This document shows positions 18,401 to 27,981 of a stretch of 64,000 nt of DNA, piece by piece (the first letter of the stretch is position 1; every line of letters starts with the position of its first letter). The notes under the pieces were generated by a model. It saw nothing but the letters and a program-made list of their open reading frames with translations, was not told the DNA's origin and did not search any database. This stretch comes from Dysgonomonas sp. UBA7710. GTDB lineage: Bacteria; Bacteroidota; Bacteroidia; Bacteroidales; Dysgonomonadaceae. The translations under genes were made by a program, and so were the position numbers. The stretch covers positions 1 to 64,000 of the forward strand of contig NZ_DLFW01000044.1 of the NCBI RefSeq assembly GCF_002482385.1. The letters run 5' to 3'.

Positions 18401-18459
18401 ATGAAGAATTAAGAATAGGGTATTGCATGTTACAACACTCTCTATTCTTCGTTCTTCAT
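18401..18459 (+). repeat. Inverted repeat of heptamer words between ddh and ispE
   Basis: ATGAAGAATTAAGAATAG (18401-18418) pairs with CTATTCTTCGTTCTTCAT (18442-18459) with two mismatches over 18 positions. Both arms are built from 7-bp words (AGAATTA, AGAATAG; CTTCGTT, CTTCATT, CTTCATT). It ends 16 bp before the ispE start, so it could act as an attenuating hairpin. Confidence 0.6.
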
Positions 18460-18474
18460 TCTTCATTCAAAAAC

Positions 18475-19293
18475 ATGATTTGTTTCCCCAACGCGAAAAT
18501 AAACTTAGGGCTGAATATTGTTTCCAAACGGACAGATGGATATCATAATTTGGAAACCATTTTTTACCCCATTGGCATAAAAGATGCTCTGGAGATAATA
18601 ATCCGTGAAGATCAGTTTTGCGACACCTTCGTCGAAGCTGGAATAAAAGTGGACTCTACTACTGAAGATAATCTGGTAATGAAGGCCTTGAGGCTGATGC
18701 GCACTAAATATAAGTTTCCTCCGGTTGAGGTACATCTTTTAAAAAAGATTCCTTTCGGAGCAGGACTTGGAGGAGGGTCGGCGGACGCATCTTTCATGTT
18801 GAAACTTATAAACAGCACTTTTGGTCTGAATATTTCCAACGAGGAACTGGCAGCATTAGCTGTACAACTGGGAGCCGACTGTCCTTTTTTTATTTACAAC
18901 CGGCCCGTATTTGCTAGTGGGATAGGAGAGGTATTTGATGAAATAGATTTATCCCTCAAAGGATATTTTCTGGTATTGATTAAGCCGGATATCCATGTGC
19001 CTACTAAAGATGCTTTTGCCGAAATAAAACCGAAACAGCCTCATATATCATTGAAAGAAATCATAAAACAGCCTGTTTCCGGCTGGAAAGGGTTGATGGA
19101 GAATGATTTTGAAAAAAGTGTATTTGTCAAATATCCTGTAATTGGAGGTTTGAAAGAGGATTTATATAAGAAAGGGGCATTGTATGCATCCATGACAGGT
19201 TCGGGCTCTTCTGTTTTTGGAATTTTTAAGGAAGAGCAATCTGATATTCAAAACTCTTATCAGGACTGCATTGTATGGCAGGGACCCGCATAA
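18475..19293 (+). CDS. ispE: 4-Diphosphocytidyl-2-C-methyl-D-erythritol kinase
   Basis: Phosphorylates CDP-methylerythritol in the non-mevalonate (MEP) isoprenoid pathway. The 272-residue GHMP kinase has the N-terminal substrate motif FPNAKINLGLNI at 4-15, RTDGYHNLETIF near 19-30, and the ATP loop PFGAGLGGGSADAS at 93-106. It has a GADCPFF motif and the C-terminal MTGSGSSVFG. I chose the ATG at 18475 because the 16 residues encoded upstream come from the heptamer inverted repeat and are not part of the family. No other MEP gene is in the window. Confidence 0.95.
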   Translation: MICFPNAKINLGLNIVSKRTDGYHNLETIFYPIGIKDALEIIIREDQFCDTFVEAGIKVDSTTEDNLVMKALRLMRTKYKFPPVEVHLLKKIPFGAGLGGGSADASFMLKLINSTFGLNISNEELAALAVQLGADCPFFIYNRPVFASGIGEVFDEIDLSLKGYFLVLIKPDIHVPTKDAFAEIKPKQPHISLKEIIKQPVSGWKGLMENDFEKSVFVKYPVIGGLKEDLYKKGALYASMTGSGSSVFGIFKEEQSDIQNSYQDCIVWQGPA

Positions 19294-19333
19294 TAGGGCT
19301 ATATATGTAATTTCATTTCTGAAAATAAAATCG

Positions 19334-19341
19334 TACCTTTG
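19334..19341 (+). promoter_or_regulatory. -7 element (TACCTTTG) for the lytic transglycosylase gene
   Basis: TACCTTTG matches TAnnTTTG. It lies about 128 bp before the start codon, which would leave a long leader. The -33 region (TTTC) is weak. Confidence 0.45.
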
Positions 19342-19469
19342 ATAGTTATTATCTATTCAAAAAGAATAGAGGCCTGACTGTATTTAATGAAATATTGTTT
19401 AGCTCTTACTGATTGAATATTTTATACATAAAATATTAACAAAAAGGTCTGCGACCTTAGTTTTCTCCG

Positions 19470-20450
19470 ATGAAAAAATATATAATATATTCCCTTTCCG
19501 TCCTCATTTTGTGCTTTCTGGCATTTTTTTTACTTTCCAATAATAGCGGGGACGATGTACAATCCAAAGTACCCTATGTGCTGTCGATGACTAAGTCGGT
19601 AGAGGTTCCCCATAAGGTAGAATTTGCCGGCGAAGAGCTCATTTTGGACAGATATGATTTACATGAGCGTTACGATCGTGAGATAAACGGGTTTACTTAT
19701 CTACATTCTACAACTTTACTCCTGATAAAGAAAGCCAACCGTTATTTCCCTATTATAGAACCTATACTGAAAGAAAATAATGTTCCCGAAGATTTTAAAT
19801 ATCTCGCAGTAATAGAGAGTAGCCTCGATCATCGTGCGGTATCATCCGCCGGAGCGGCCGGGTTGTGGCAGTTTATGCCTAAGACTGCACCTAGCTACGG
19901 ATTAGAAGTATCATCGGAGGTAGATGAACGGTATTCGATAGAAAAATCGACAGAGGCTGCTTGCCGTTATCTGAAAGAGGCTTATGCCAAGTATGGAAGT
20001 TGGGCGAGCGTCGCTTTATCCTACAATGCAGGACAAGGGCGGATAAGTACCGAACTGGATAAGCAACAGGCCGAAGATAGCCTTGATCTTTGGCTGGTAA
20101 ACGAAACTACCCGGTATTATTACCGTATGCTGGCTATTAAGCAAATATTCGAAGACCCGGCTAAATACGGGTTTGTCCTTACAGAAAACGATTTATACAA
20201 ACCTATTGAGTTTACAAAAGTAGAGGTGGCACAGTCTATCCCCGATTTGGCAAGCTTTGCCAAAGAGAAAGGACTTACCTATGCTCAGTTGAAAGATTTC
20301 AATTCATGGCTCAGAGATAGAAAACTAACTATTACTACCAAAAGCCGTAGTTCATATACAATTCTTTTACCTACGCAGGAATCGCTCTATTATAAAAAGG
20401 GAGAGAAAATAAAAGTACACGACAAAGCCTGGATTTACAAGGATAGATAA
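19470..20450 (+). CDS. Lytic transglycosylase (MltD-like, GH23)
   Basis: Cleaves the MurNAc-GlcNAc bond of peptidoglycan, forming 1,6-anhydro ends, in the periplasm. The 326-residue protein starts with an N-terminal signal/anchor helix (YIIYSLSVLILCFLAFFLL). The SLT domain covers about 80-235, with the catalytic glutamate in LAVIESSLD (Glu116), the AGAAGLWQFMPKTA motif near 127-140, and ALSYNAGQGRI near 186-196. The C-terminal part (about 245-320) has one LysM-like wall-binding segment (YKPIEFTKVEVAQSIPDLAS region). The leader contains a small palindrome (AAGGTC-TGC-GACCTT). It lies 104 bp upstream of uvrA in the same direction. Confidence 0.92.
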   Translation: MKKYIIYSLSVLILCFLAFFLLSNNSGDDVQSKVPYVLSMTKSVEVPHKVEFAGEELILDRYDLHERYDREINGFTYLHSTTLLLIKKANRYFPIIEPILKENNVPEDFKYLAVIESSLDHRAVSSAGAAGLWQFMPKTAPSYGLEVSSEVDERYSIEKSTEAACRYLKEAYAKYGSWASVALSYNAGQGRISTELDKQQAEDSLDLWLVNETTRYYYRMLAIKQIFEDPAKYGFVLTENDLYKPIEFTKVEVAQSIPDLASFAKEKGLTYAQLKDFNSWLRDRKLTITTKSRSSYTILLPTQESLYYKKGEKIKVHDKAWIYKDR

Positions 20451-20554
20451 GTGTTTAGAAAGGAACGTTTTAAGTAGCGAAGGCAGAATCAAAGTTTACT
20501 TTGCATTATGCCGGGCCACGCAAAACGACTAATGTAATTGAACATTTTTATTTA

Positions 20555-23389
20555 ATGGAAACAAATACACAGGAAGCAAAAGAAACGATAAGCGTGTATG
20601 GAGCACGCGTTCACAATCTCAAAAATATAGACGTAGAAATACCCCGCGATTCGCTTGTAGTTATCACGGGTCTTAGTGGTAGCGGAAAGTCGTCATTGGC
20701 GTTCGATACTATCTTTGCAGAAGGACAACGTCGTTATATTGAAACATTTTCGGCATATGCACGTAATTTTCTGGGTGGTATGGAGCGTCCTGATGTGGAT
20801 AAGATAACGGGGCTTAGTCCGGTTATCTCTATCGAACAAAAAACGACTAACCGTAATCCCCGTTCTACGGTAGGCACAACCACCGAGATATATGACTTCC
20901 TCCGTTTGCTGTATGCACGTGCAGGAGATGCTTATTCCTACCTTACCGGGGAGAAAATGGTGAAATATACCGAAGAGCAGATTCTGGAACTCATTATGGA
21001 GCGCTATATCGGGAAAAAGATATATTTGCTGGCTCCCGTAGTCCGGAACCGTAAAGGGCATTATAAAGAGCTGTTCGAGCAGATCAGTAAGAAAGGCTAT
21101 CTTACAGTACGTGTAGACGGTGTGATACGGGAAATACTCCCGGGTATGCGTGTCGACAGGTACAAAATGCACAGTATAGAAGTGCTGATAGATAAGTTGC
21201 AGGTATCCAATAAATTTGCGGATAATCTGAAGGCCAGTTTGCGCACGGCGATGAAGCAGGGAGACGGGCTTATAATGATTCAGGATGTAGAAACCGGGGA
21301 CGTACGCCATTTCAGTCGTCAGCTGATGTGTCCTACAACCGGATTGTCGTATAGTGAACCCGCACCTCATACATTTTCATTCAACTCGCCGCATGGAGCA
21401 TGTCCCCGTTGTAAAGGGCTGGGAATAGTCAATCAGGTAGATATGGGGAAGATAGTACCCAAGCCGCAACTGAGTATTTATGCGGGTGGTATAGCCCCGC
21501 TTGGAAAATATAAAAATTCATTGTTTTTCTGGCAAATAGAAGCCATTTGTGAGAAACATGGAGTTTCTATCAAGACACCGATAAAGGATATACCACAAGA
21601 GGCGATGGATGATATCATGTTTGGTACTGACGAACGTTTACAGATTAAAAACGAATCGTTGGGAACATCGAATTATGTAGTAGCGTTCGAAGGTGTTACG
21701 AAGTATATTGAGATGCAGCAGGATAGCGACTCATCGGCATCGGCACAGAAATGGGCGGAGCAATTTATTAAAACGGATGTCTGCCCTGATTGTAACGGCC
21801 AGCGCCTGAATAAAGAAGCGCTTCATTACAAGATAAATGAAAAGAATATAGCCGAACTTGCAGAAATGGATATCCAACGGTTATATGAATGGATACAGGA
21901 TATGGATGTGCATATCTCGGAGCGTCAGCAAGTAATAGCGCAGGAGATCAAGAAGGAAATTGTATCCCGTCTTTCGTTTCTGCTCGATGTGGGACTGAAT
22001 TATCTTTCACTGAACAGGGCTTCGGTAACGCTGTCCGGTGGCGAAAGTCAGCGAATAAGGCTTGCCACGCAGATAGGTTCCCAGTTGGTAAATGTTCTTT
22101 ACATATTGGATGAACCCAGTATCGGCCTGCATCAGCGGGATAATAACAGGCTCATAGATTCATTGAAGAAATTGCGTGATTCGGGCAACTCGGTGATAGT
22201 CGTAGAACACGATAAAGATATTATGCTCGATGCCGATTATGTGGTCGATCTTGGCCCCTATGCAGGGCGTCGCGGAGGTAAGGTCGTTTTTGCCGGAACC
22301 CCAAAAGAGATGCTAAGTGCAAGTACTATGACTGCTGATTACCTGAATGGTAAACTCAAAATAGAGATCCCGAAGAAAAGGCGAAAAGGTAACGGTAAGA
22401 AAATAACAATAAAAGGTGCGACAGGACATAATCTGAAAGATGTGTCAGTCACATTCCCGCTCAATACATTCATTTGTGTGACGGGAGTATCGGGTAGCGG
22501 TAAATCGAGCCTTATAAACGGAACGTTGCAACCGATATTGAGCCAGCACCTATACAAGTCATTAACCGACCCGTTGCCATATAAAACATTAGACGGAATT
22601 GACAATGTAGATAAAGTTATCAGCGTTGACCAGTCGCCTATCGGACGTACTCCGCGTTCCAATCCGGCAACCTATACAGGTGTATTTTCGGATATCCGTA
22701 ACCTTTTTGTAGGTCTTCCCGAATCGAAGATCAGGGGGTATAAACCCGGACGCTTTTCTTTTAATGTGAAAGGCGGTCGGTGTGAAGTCTGCGGAGGAAA
22801 CGGTTATAAGACTATCGGTATGAATTTCCTTCCGGACGTTTATGTGCAATGCGAAGAATGCCACGGGAAACGTTACAACAGGGAGACGTTGGAAGTCCGG
22901 TTTAAAGGTAAATCCATTGCAGATGTATTAGATATGACAATCAATATGGCTGTCGAGTTTTTTGAGAATGTACCTGTTATATTACATAAAGTGAAAGTGT
23001 TACAGGAGGTCGGTCTGGGCTATCTGAGACTCGGTCAGCCTTCCACGACTCTGTCCGGCGGGGAGTCGCAGCGCATCAAACTTGCATCCGAACTGGCAAG
23101 AATAGATACGGGAAATACTATATATATACTGGATGAGCCCACTACAGGGCTTCATTTCGAAGATATAAGAGTATTGCTCGGTGTGCTGAATAAGCTGGTA
23201 GACAGAGGGAATACAATCATCGTAATCGAACATAACCAGGATATTATAAAGAGTGCCGATTATATTATAGATATGGGTCCTGATGGGGGAATCGGAGGGG
23301 GAACTGTTGTCGCTGTCGGAAAACCGGAAGAGGTAATTAAAGAGAGAAATAGCTTTACGGCTGAATATCTAAGAGATGAGTTAAGTTAA
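20555..23389 (+). CDS. uvrA: Excinuclease ABC subunit A
   Basis: Damage-recognition ATPase of nucleotide excision repair; as a dimer it loads UvrB on lesions. The 944-residue protein has two ABC modules. The first has GLSGSGKSS, a zinc-binding CPRCKGLG / [10 protein letters not shown] pair, LSGGESQRI and LDEPSIGLH. The second has [20 protein letters not shown] plus [10 protein letters not shown], a second LSGGESQRI and LDEPTTGLH. The length fits. The ATG at 20555 was chosen because residues encoded before it are not conserved and the domain starts soon after ([12 protein letters not shown]). No LexA-type operator was identified upstream. Confidence 0.98.
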   Translation: METNTQEAKETISVYGARVHNLKNIDVEIPRDSLVVITGLSGSGKSSLAFDTIFAEGQRRYIETFSAYARNFLGGMERPDVDKITGLSPVISIEQKTTNRNPRSTVGTTTEIYDFLRLLYARAGDAYSYLTGEKMVKYTEEQILELIMERYIGKKIYLLAPVVRNRKGHYKELFEQISKKGYLTVRVDGVIREILPGMRVDRYKMHSIEVLIDKLQVSNKFADNLKASLRTAMKQGDGLIMIQDVETGDVRHFSRQLMCPTTGLSYSEPAPHTFSFNSPHGACPRCKGLGIVNQVDMGKIVPKPQLSIYAGGIAPLGKYKNSLFFWQIEAICEKHGVSIKTPIKDIPQEAMDDIMFGTDERLQIKNESLGTSNYVVAFEGVTKYIEMQQDSDSSASAQKWAEQFIKTDVCPDCNGQRLNKEALHYKINEKNIAELAEMDIQRLYEWIQDMDVHISERQQVIAQEIKKEIVSRLSFLLDVGLNYLSLNRASVTLSGGESQRIRLATQIGSQLVNVLYILDEPSIGLHQRDNNRLIDSLKKLRDSGNSVIVVEHDKDIMLDADYVVDLGPYAGRRGGKVVFAGTPKEMLSASTMTADYLNGKLKIEIPKKRRKGNGKKITIKGATGHNLKDVSVTFPLNTFICVTGVSGSGKSSLINGTLQPILSQHLYKSLTDPLPYKTLDGIDNVDKVISVDQSPIGRTPRSNPATYTGVFSDIRNLFVGLPESKIRGYKPGRFSFNVKGGRCEVCGGNGYKTIGMNFLPDVYVQCEECHGKRYNRETLEVRFKGKSIADVLDMTINMAVEFFENVPVILHKVKVLQEVGLGYLRLGQPSTTLSGGESQRIKLASELARIDTGNTIYILDEPTTGLHFEDIRVLLGVLNKLVDRGNTIIVIEHNQDIIKSADYIIDMGPDGGIGGGTVVAVGKPEEVIKERNSFTAEYLRDELS

Positions 23390-23432
23390 TTTGTTTGAAA
23401 AGATAATTTTTCAAAAAAATAGATATTATCTA

Positions 23433-23461
23433 TTGCCAATGTGTAAAATTTACTATCTTTG
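23433..23461 (+). promoter_or_regulatory. Promoter of the uvrA-prfA intergenic transcript
   Basis: TTG at 23433-23435 and TATCTTTG at 23454-23461, 18 bp apart, match the Bacteroidetes consensus. It faces a 330-nt region without a convincing gene that ends in a strong terminator. Confidence 0.65.
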
Positions 23462-23465
23462 TCGG

Positions 23466-23827
23466 GTGATAATAGAGAAACGGCAACTATAATATCTGAA
23501 GGTAGAAATGTAAAGAAAAATGAGGGTTTCCTCAGATTAATTGATAGATTCACTTACTACTTTGAACCGGAGAATATTACATTCTAATCTATAGTTTCCA
23601 AAATCTGTTTTTATTAGAAAGCATTAAAACAATAAGAATTGATGACATGTTGCTTATGGGTACACGTTGTCTTTATCTTAAGAAGATATAATCGAACACA
23701 GAGTTGGTTCCTGAAATTACGAATGAACCAAATATCAGGCTGCAATCAGCTCTATTGTGTAGTTTTGTAAAGTTTGTGTTAAGGTTGGGAAGTCTGCGAA
23801 GGTGATTTCGCGGACTTTCTGTTTTTA
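23466..23827 (+). ncRNA. Putative structured non-coding RNA between uvrA and prfA
   Basis: A stretch of about 360 nt bounded by a good promoter and a strong terminator, with no credible gene. The best small frame (23643-23771, 42 codons) has unusual composition and no family resemblance. Local structure is visible. TTGGTTC and GAACCAA form a perfect 7-bp stem around 23704-23731. GCTG-CAAT-CAGC forms a small hairpin near 23739-23752. The terminator stem follows. I looked for RNase P (GAGGAAAGTC-type core) and tmRNA (CCA end, Ala acceptor) landmarks and found neither. It could be a 6S-like RNA, a lineage-specific sRNA, or a leader that mostly terminates before prfA. Confidence 0.5.
23790..23827 (+). 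terminator. Strong terminator of the intergenic transcript
   Basis: AAGTCTGCGAA (23790-23800) pairs with TTCGCGGACTT (23807-23817) across a six-base loop (one G-U pair), followed by CTGTTTTTAT. Confidence 0.88.
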
Positions 23828-23880
23828 TATGATTAACTAACTTTTAATTATTATTGAGTTGTTGAAAATACTTATAATAT

Positions 23881-23908
23881 ATAATTTCATAACTTACAAC
23901 TTATTTTT
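23881..23908 (+). repeat. Heptamer run upstream of prfA
   Basis: Four 7-bp words in register (ATAATTT, CATAACT, TACAACT, TATTTTT) run directly into the prfA -7 element. Confidence 0.5.
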
Positions 23909-23915
23909 ACCTTTG
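23908..23915 (+). promoter_or_regulatory. prfA-pyrF -7 element (TACCTTTG)
   Basis: TACCTTTG matches TAnnTTTG and is 33 bp before the prfA start. The -33 region is TTTC rather than TTG. Confidence 0.55.
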
Positions 23916-23948
23916 TCCCCGAATTTAAAGGAAAAGGAATAAATTACT

Positions 23949-25034
23949 ATGAGTCAGCTATCTTTATTGGAAAAACTTGATACTTTGGTTATGCGCTTCG
24001 AAGAAATAGGTAAGCTTATAACCGATCCCTCGGTTATTGCTGATATGAAGCGATATGTCAAGCTGAATAAAGAATACCGTGATTTGGAGAAAATAAGTAT
24101 AGCCCGTAACGAGTATAAACAACTGTTGACTACAATAGAAGAAGCAAAGGATATTCTGGATTCGGAAAATGATGCCGAATTGCGGGAAATGGCTAAAGAT
24201 GAACTCGAAACAGCCAATATACGTCTGCCGGAGCTGGAAGAGGAAATAAAATTACTGTTAGTCCCGGCAGATCCCGAGGATAGTAAAAATGCTATTGTAG
24301 AAATACGTGGAGGTACAGGCGGAGATGAAGCAGCTATTTTTGCCGGAGATCTTTACCGGATGTATATTAAATACTGTGAACTCAAAGGATGGAGAACGGA
24401 GATAACCAGCTTGACAGAAGGAACTTCGGGAGGGTATAAAGAAGTGATATTTACCGTTGCAGGCGAAGGTGTTTACGGGATATTGAAATACGAATCGGGT
24501 GTACATCGTGTACAACGTGTGCCCGCTACTGAGACACAAGGGCGAGTGCATACCTCGGCTGCTACAGTTGCCGTATTACCAGAGGCAGAGGAAGTAGATG
24601 TAGAAATAAATCCGGCCGATATAGAGATGCAGACAGCCAGATCGAGTGGAGCAGGAGGTCAGAATGTAAATAAAGTGGAAACGAAAGTACAATTGACTCA
24701 TAAGCCTTCGGGTTTGGTCGTTGTCTGCCAGCAGGCTCGTTCCCAGCTGGCAAACAGGGAGTTGGCAATGCAGATGTTGAGGACAAAATTGTATGATATA
24801 GAATTGTCTAAATATCAGGCCGAAATAGCCTCAAAACGTAAGACGATGGTATCTACGGGTGACCGTTCAGCCAAAATCAGAACTTATAATTATCCGCAGG
24901 GAAGAGTTACGGATCACCGTATCAACCTTACGCTGTATAACTTGTCGGGTGTGATGGATGGCGAAATACAACCGATAATAGACCAGTTGATTATAGCAGA
25001 GAATACTGAAAGATTAAAAGAGAGTGAACTATGA
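23949..25034 (+). CDS. prfA: Peptide chain release factor 1
   Basis: Recognises UAA and UAG stop codons and triggers peptide release. The 361-residue protein has the RF1-type tripeptide anticodon PAT at 192-194 (RF2 would have SPF). The universal peptidyl-hydrolysis GGQ is at 236-238 in [14 protein letters not shown]. The N-terminal helical domain (1-105) and a [15 protein letters not shown] motif near 121-135 are present. Its stop overlaps the pyrF start by 4 bp (ATGA), so the two are translationally coupled. Confidence 0.98.
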   Translation: MSQLSLLEKLDTLVMRFEEIGKLITDPSVIADMKRYVKLNKEYRDLEKISIARNEYKQLLTTIEEAKDILDSENDAELREMAKDELETANIRLPELEEEIKLLLVPADPEDSKNAIVEIRGGTGGDEAAIFAGDLYRMYIKYCELKGWRTEITSLTEGTSGGYKEVIFTVAGEGVYGILKYESGVHRVQRVPATETQGRVHTSAATVAVLPEAEEVDVEINPADIEMQTARSSGAGGQNVNKVETKVQLTHKPSGLVVVCQQARSQLANRELAMQMLRTKLYDIELSKYQAEIASKRKTMVSTGDRSAKIRTYNYPQGRVTDHRINLTLYNLSGVMDGEIQPIIDQLIIAENTERLKESEL

Positions 25035-25855
25035 CAAAGCAAGAATTATTTGAAAATATTAAAAAGAAAAAATCCTTCTTGTGTGTAGGATTGGATACTG
25101 ACATAAAAAAGATACCATCTCATCTTTTAGAAGAGGAAGATCCTATATATGCTTTTAACAAGGCGATTATAGACGCCACAGCTAAATATTGTGTGGCCTA
25201 TAAACCCAATACTGCTTTTTATGAAAGCTACGGGGTGAAGGGTATTATTGCTTTGGAGAAAACAATAGAATATATACGGATCAAGTATCCGGATCAGTTT
25301 ATCATACTAGATGCCAAGCGGGGTGATATAGGTAATACTTCTGAAATGTATGCCGTATCGGCATTTGAACACTTGAAAGCTGGTGCCGTAACGGTAGCTC
25401 CTTATATGGGAGAAGATAGTGTGAAGCCATTTGTAAAGTATCCGAAGAAATGGGTTATTCTTTTGGCGCTTACCTCCAATAAGGGTTCGGCAGACTTTCA
25501 GTTAACCGAAGATAAAGCAGGAGAACGTTTGTTTGAGAAAGTATTGAGGAAATCTCAGGAGTGGGCTACCGATGAACAACTTATGTATGTGGTAGGGGCT
25601 ACACAAGGTGAAATGTTTGCCGATATCCGGAAGATTGTGCCTTATCATTTTCTTTTAGTACCCGGAGTAGGGGCACAAGGAGGTAGTTTGGCCGAAGTGG
25701 TGAAATATGGGATGAATTCGCAATGCGGACTGTTGGTTAATTCATCACGTGCGATTATCTATGCTGATAATACACGTGAGTTTGCTTTTGCCGCGACAGC
25801 AGAAGCAAAGAAAGTACAGGTAGAGATGGCCGGGTATCTGGAAAAGATTATTTGA
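25031..25855 (+). CDS. pyrF: Orotidine-5'-phosphate decarboxylase
   Basis: Last step of de novo UMP synthesis. The 274-residue protein is the longer type-2 (subfamily 2) form found in Bacteroidetes and actinobacteria. It has FLCVGLDTD near 16-24, [11 protein letters not shown] near 58-68, and the catalytic Asp/Lys pair in [11 protein letters not shown] (Asp94, Lys96). VPGVGAQGG near 211 is the phosphate-binding region. It overlaps prfA by 4 bp and ends at a strong terminator, so the operon is prfA-pyrF. Confidence 0.96.
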   Translation: MTKQELFENIKKKKSFLCVGLDTDIKKIPSHLLEEEDPIYAFNKAIIDATAKYCVAYKPNTAFYESYGVKGIIALEKTIEYIRIKYPDQFIILDAKRGDIGNTSEMYAVSAFEHLKAGAVTVAPYMGEDSVKPFVKYPKKWVILLALTSNKGSADFQLTEDKAGERLFEKVLRKSQEWATDEQLMYVVGATQGEMFADIRKIVPYHFLLVPGVGAQGGSLAEVVKYGMNSQCGLLVNSSRAIIYADNTREFAFAATAEAKKVQVEMAGYLEKII

Positions 25856-25876
25856 GAACGTATATCTGAAGATATG

Positions 25877-25912
25877 AAGCCTCGTAAAATTCATTTTACG
25901 AGGCTTATTTTA
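25877..25912 (+). terminator. prfA-pyrF terminator
   Basis: AAGCCTCGTAAAA (25877-25889) pairs perfectly with TTTTACGAGGCTT (25894-25906) over 13 bp with a TTCA loop and a T-rich tail. Confidence 0.93.
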
Positions 25913-26032
25913 TTTTAGTGTATATTTTTCTGTAAATTGTAAGATGATATATTGTATGAAAAAATTATGAAAACTGAACTTTTTGTTGTAAACTTGCGTT
26001 ATCCTAAATATAAACTTTTAAAACAAAACAAA

Positions 26033-26371
26033 ATGGGAAAATTTGAAATCAAGAAGAGAAAAAGTGGAGAATACCAGTTTGATCTTAAAGCTAGTAACGG
26101 ACAAGTAATACTTACAAGCGAAGGCTATACAACTAAGGAAAATTGTAAAAACGGAATTGAATCTGTAAAGAAAAACAGTCAGGTAGATGCCCGCTTTGAT
26201 AAGCTGGAAGCAAAGAACGGGAAACCGTACTTCAACCTGAAGGCAACTAACGGACAAATTATCGGTACAAGTGAAATGTATGAAAGTGTAGCCAGCCGTG
26301 ACAATGGTATTGCTTCTGTAAAGAAAAACGCTCCCGAAGCTGAAGTCGTAGACCTGACAGTTGAAAAATAA
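26033..26371 (+). CDS. YegP/DUF1508 two-repeat protein
   Basis: A 112-residue protein made of two copies of the roughly 50-residue YegP (DUF1508) unit. The first is FEIKKRKSGEYQFDLKASNG...SEGYTTKENCKNGIESVKKN and the second FDKLEAKNGKPYFNLKATNG...SEMYESVASRDNGIASVKKN (both abbreviated). Each unit has the G-x-x-x-F-x-L-K-A-x-N-G-Q core and a late NGIxSVKKN. The fold is known from structural genomics; the function is not established. The start was taken at the MGKFEIKK Met because the family begins there and the upstream codons are not conserved. It is monocistronic with terminators downstream. Confidence 0.9.
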   Translation: MGKFEIKKRKSGEYQFDLKASNGQVILTSEGYTTKENCKNGIESVKKNSQVDARFDKLEAKNGKPYFNLKATNGQIIGTSEMYESVASRDNGIASVKKNAPEAEVVDLTVEK

Positions 26372-26396
26372 AGAATAATATTTATTATATGTAGAT

Positions 26397-26427
26397 GAAG
26401 GCCTGTTTTACAGGCTTTCGTTTTTTT
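26397..26427 (+). terminator. YegP-like gene terminator
   Basis: GAAGGCCTG and CAGGCTTTC pair around TTTTA with one bulged base, followed by a run of seven T. Confidence 0.85.
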
Positions 26428-26445
26428 CTATTAAAATAGAAGAAT

Positions 26446-26484
26446 GAAAAGCGGGAATAGATAAGAATCTATCTCCCGCTTTTC
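26446..26484. terminator. Bidirectional terminator between the YegP-like gene and amt
   Basis: AAAAGCGGGAATAGAT and ATCTATCTCCCGCTTTT form a long stem around AAGA with one bulged base. It has A-rich and T-rich flanks suited to both strands. Confidence 0.85.
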
Positions 26485-26523
26485 TCGTCGTGTTTTTATA
26501 GTATAATGTAATCTCTGATATTT

Positions 26524-27939
26524 TTATTCGTCTTCACTGTAAGCAAATTCTCCATGTTGGGAAATATCAAGTCCCACAGCTTCTTCTTCTTTGGATACCC
26601 TAAGTCCGATTGTTTTGTTAACGATGAAGAACAGGATGAATGTAAGTACTGCACTGTAAACGACTGATGCTCCGGTAGCCACTACTTGTATCCAGAGTTG
26701 GTTCCAGTCACCGTATAAAGCACCCTGTACACCTTCTGCTCCGGTAATTGCCTGTGTGGCAAATACACCTGTAAGGATTGATCCTACGATACCGCCTACT
26801 CCATGTACACCAAATGCATCCAGAGAGTCGTCGTATTTCAGTTTTGGTTTCATATAAGCAACCATGAAGAAACATACCAGTGCAGAGATGCCTCCTATGG
26901 CGAATGCTCCTAATACATCAACTGTTCCTGCTGCTGGAGTTATTGCCACCAGTCCGGCTACTGCCCCGGTACAGAAGCCTACGATAGTAGGTTTTTTATA
27001 CAAGAACCATTCCAGTGACATCCATACTACTGCTGCCACACAGGTAGCCAGATGTGTTACAAGGAAAGCATTCGCTGCAAGTCCGTCAGCTGCAAGCCCG
27101 CTGCCAGCATTGAAACCGAACCAGCCCAACCATAGTAATGCTGTACCGATGAACACGAATGGTATATTATGAGGGGTAAATGGATGACCTATTGTTCTGT
27201 ACCCTTTACGACGTCCCAGCATAACAGCCATTACCAAGGCTGAGATACCGGCATTGATATGTACGACAGTACCTCCGGCAAAATCAATGGCACCCATCTC
27301 CTGAAGCCATCCGCCTCCCCATACCCAGTGTGCCATAGGGTTGTAGACTATGATAGACCAAAGTATGATGAACACGACATAACCCGAAAATTTGATTCTT
27401 TCGGCAAATGCACCAATGATAAGCGCAGGGGTAATAACTGCAAACATACACTGGAACAATGCAAACAGTATTTCGGGGATGTTTCCGGCTGTGAGGGTGT
27501 CGAGGGTGAGACTGCACAGAAATACTTTATCCCATCCTCCGATTATTGCCCCTAAGGCGTTATCAGACTCCATAAAACTTGTACCGAATACCCAACTGTA
27601 TCCGAAAGCTATCCATAATATACTGATAACGCCTGTTATAAAGAGACATTGCATTATGACACTCAATACGTTCTTCTGACGTACCAGTCCTCCGTAGAAC
27701 AGAGCCAGACCCGGTACTGTCATCATCAGTACCAGTACGGTGGCGACTATCATCCATGCCGTATTTCCTGAATCCAGTGTTGCAGGGGCTTCTTCTGTTA
27801 CTTTTTCTACAATGGTAGTTGCTGCCACCTGTAAAGAATCTGTACTTGTGGCCAGGGAATCTTGTGCTATTACGGCTGTGGGGAGAGTCAGCGAAGCGAA
27901 CAGCAATATAGTTATATATTTAAATAATCTTCGTTTCAT
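26524..27939 (-). CDS. amt: Ammonium transporter
   Basis: Inner-membrane channel of the Amt/Rh family for NH4+/NH3 uptake under nitrogen limitation. The 471-residue protein starts with a cleavable signal peptide (ILLFASLTLPTAVIAQ) and about 35 polar residues before the 11-span core, which begins near GNTAWMIVATVLVLMMTVPG. Core motifs include GGLVRQKN, AFAERIKFSGYV, NPMAHWVWGGGW, FAGGTVVHINAG, and the pore His in DAFGVHGVGGIVGS. A signal peptide on Amt is known in several bacteria and puts the N-terminus outside. It is the last gene of a barrel / P-II / amt operon, consistent with P-II gating the channel. Confidence 0.96.
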   Translation of the reverse strand: MKRRLFKYITILLFASLTLPTAVIAQDSLATSTDSLQVAATTIVEKVTEEAPATLDSGNTAWMIVATVLVLMMTVPGLALFYGGLVRQKNVLSVIMQCLFITGVISILWIAFGYSWVFGTSFMESDNALGAIIGGWDKVFLCSLTLDTLTAGNIPEILFALFQCMFAVITPALIIGAFAERIKFSGYVVFIILWSIIVYNPMAHWVWGGGWLQEMGAIDFAGGTVVHINAGISALVMAVMLGRRKGYRTIGHPFTPHNIPFVFIGTALLWLGWFGFNAGSGLAADGLAANAFLVTHLATCVAAVVWMSLEWFLYKKPTIVGFCTGAVAGLVAITPAAGTVDVLGAFAIGGISALVCFFMVAYMKPKLKYDDSLDAFGVHGVGGIVGSILTGVFATQAITGAEGVQGALYGDWNQLWIQVVATGASVVYSAVLTFILFFIVNKTIGLRVSKEEEAVGLDISQHGEFAYSEDE

Positions 27940-27981
27940 ATTTTCTTGTTTTTACCTTAATTAAATTTTATAACCAAATCT

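Noticed and set aside
23643..23771. 42-codon frame inside the uvrA-prfA gap
   Set aside because: Cys/Trp/Arg-rich composition, no ribosome-binding site and overlap with RNA stems make it more likely part of a structured RNA.
23466..23827. RNase P RNA or tmRNA
   Set aside because: Neither the RNase P core segments nor a tRNA-like end with CCA and a tag frame could be found.
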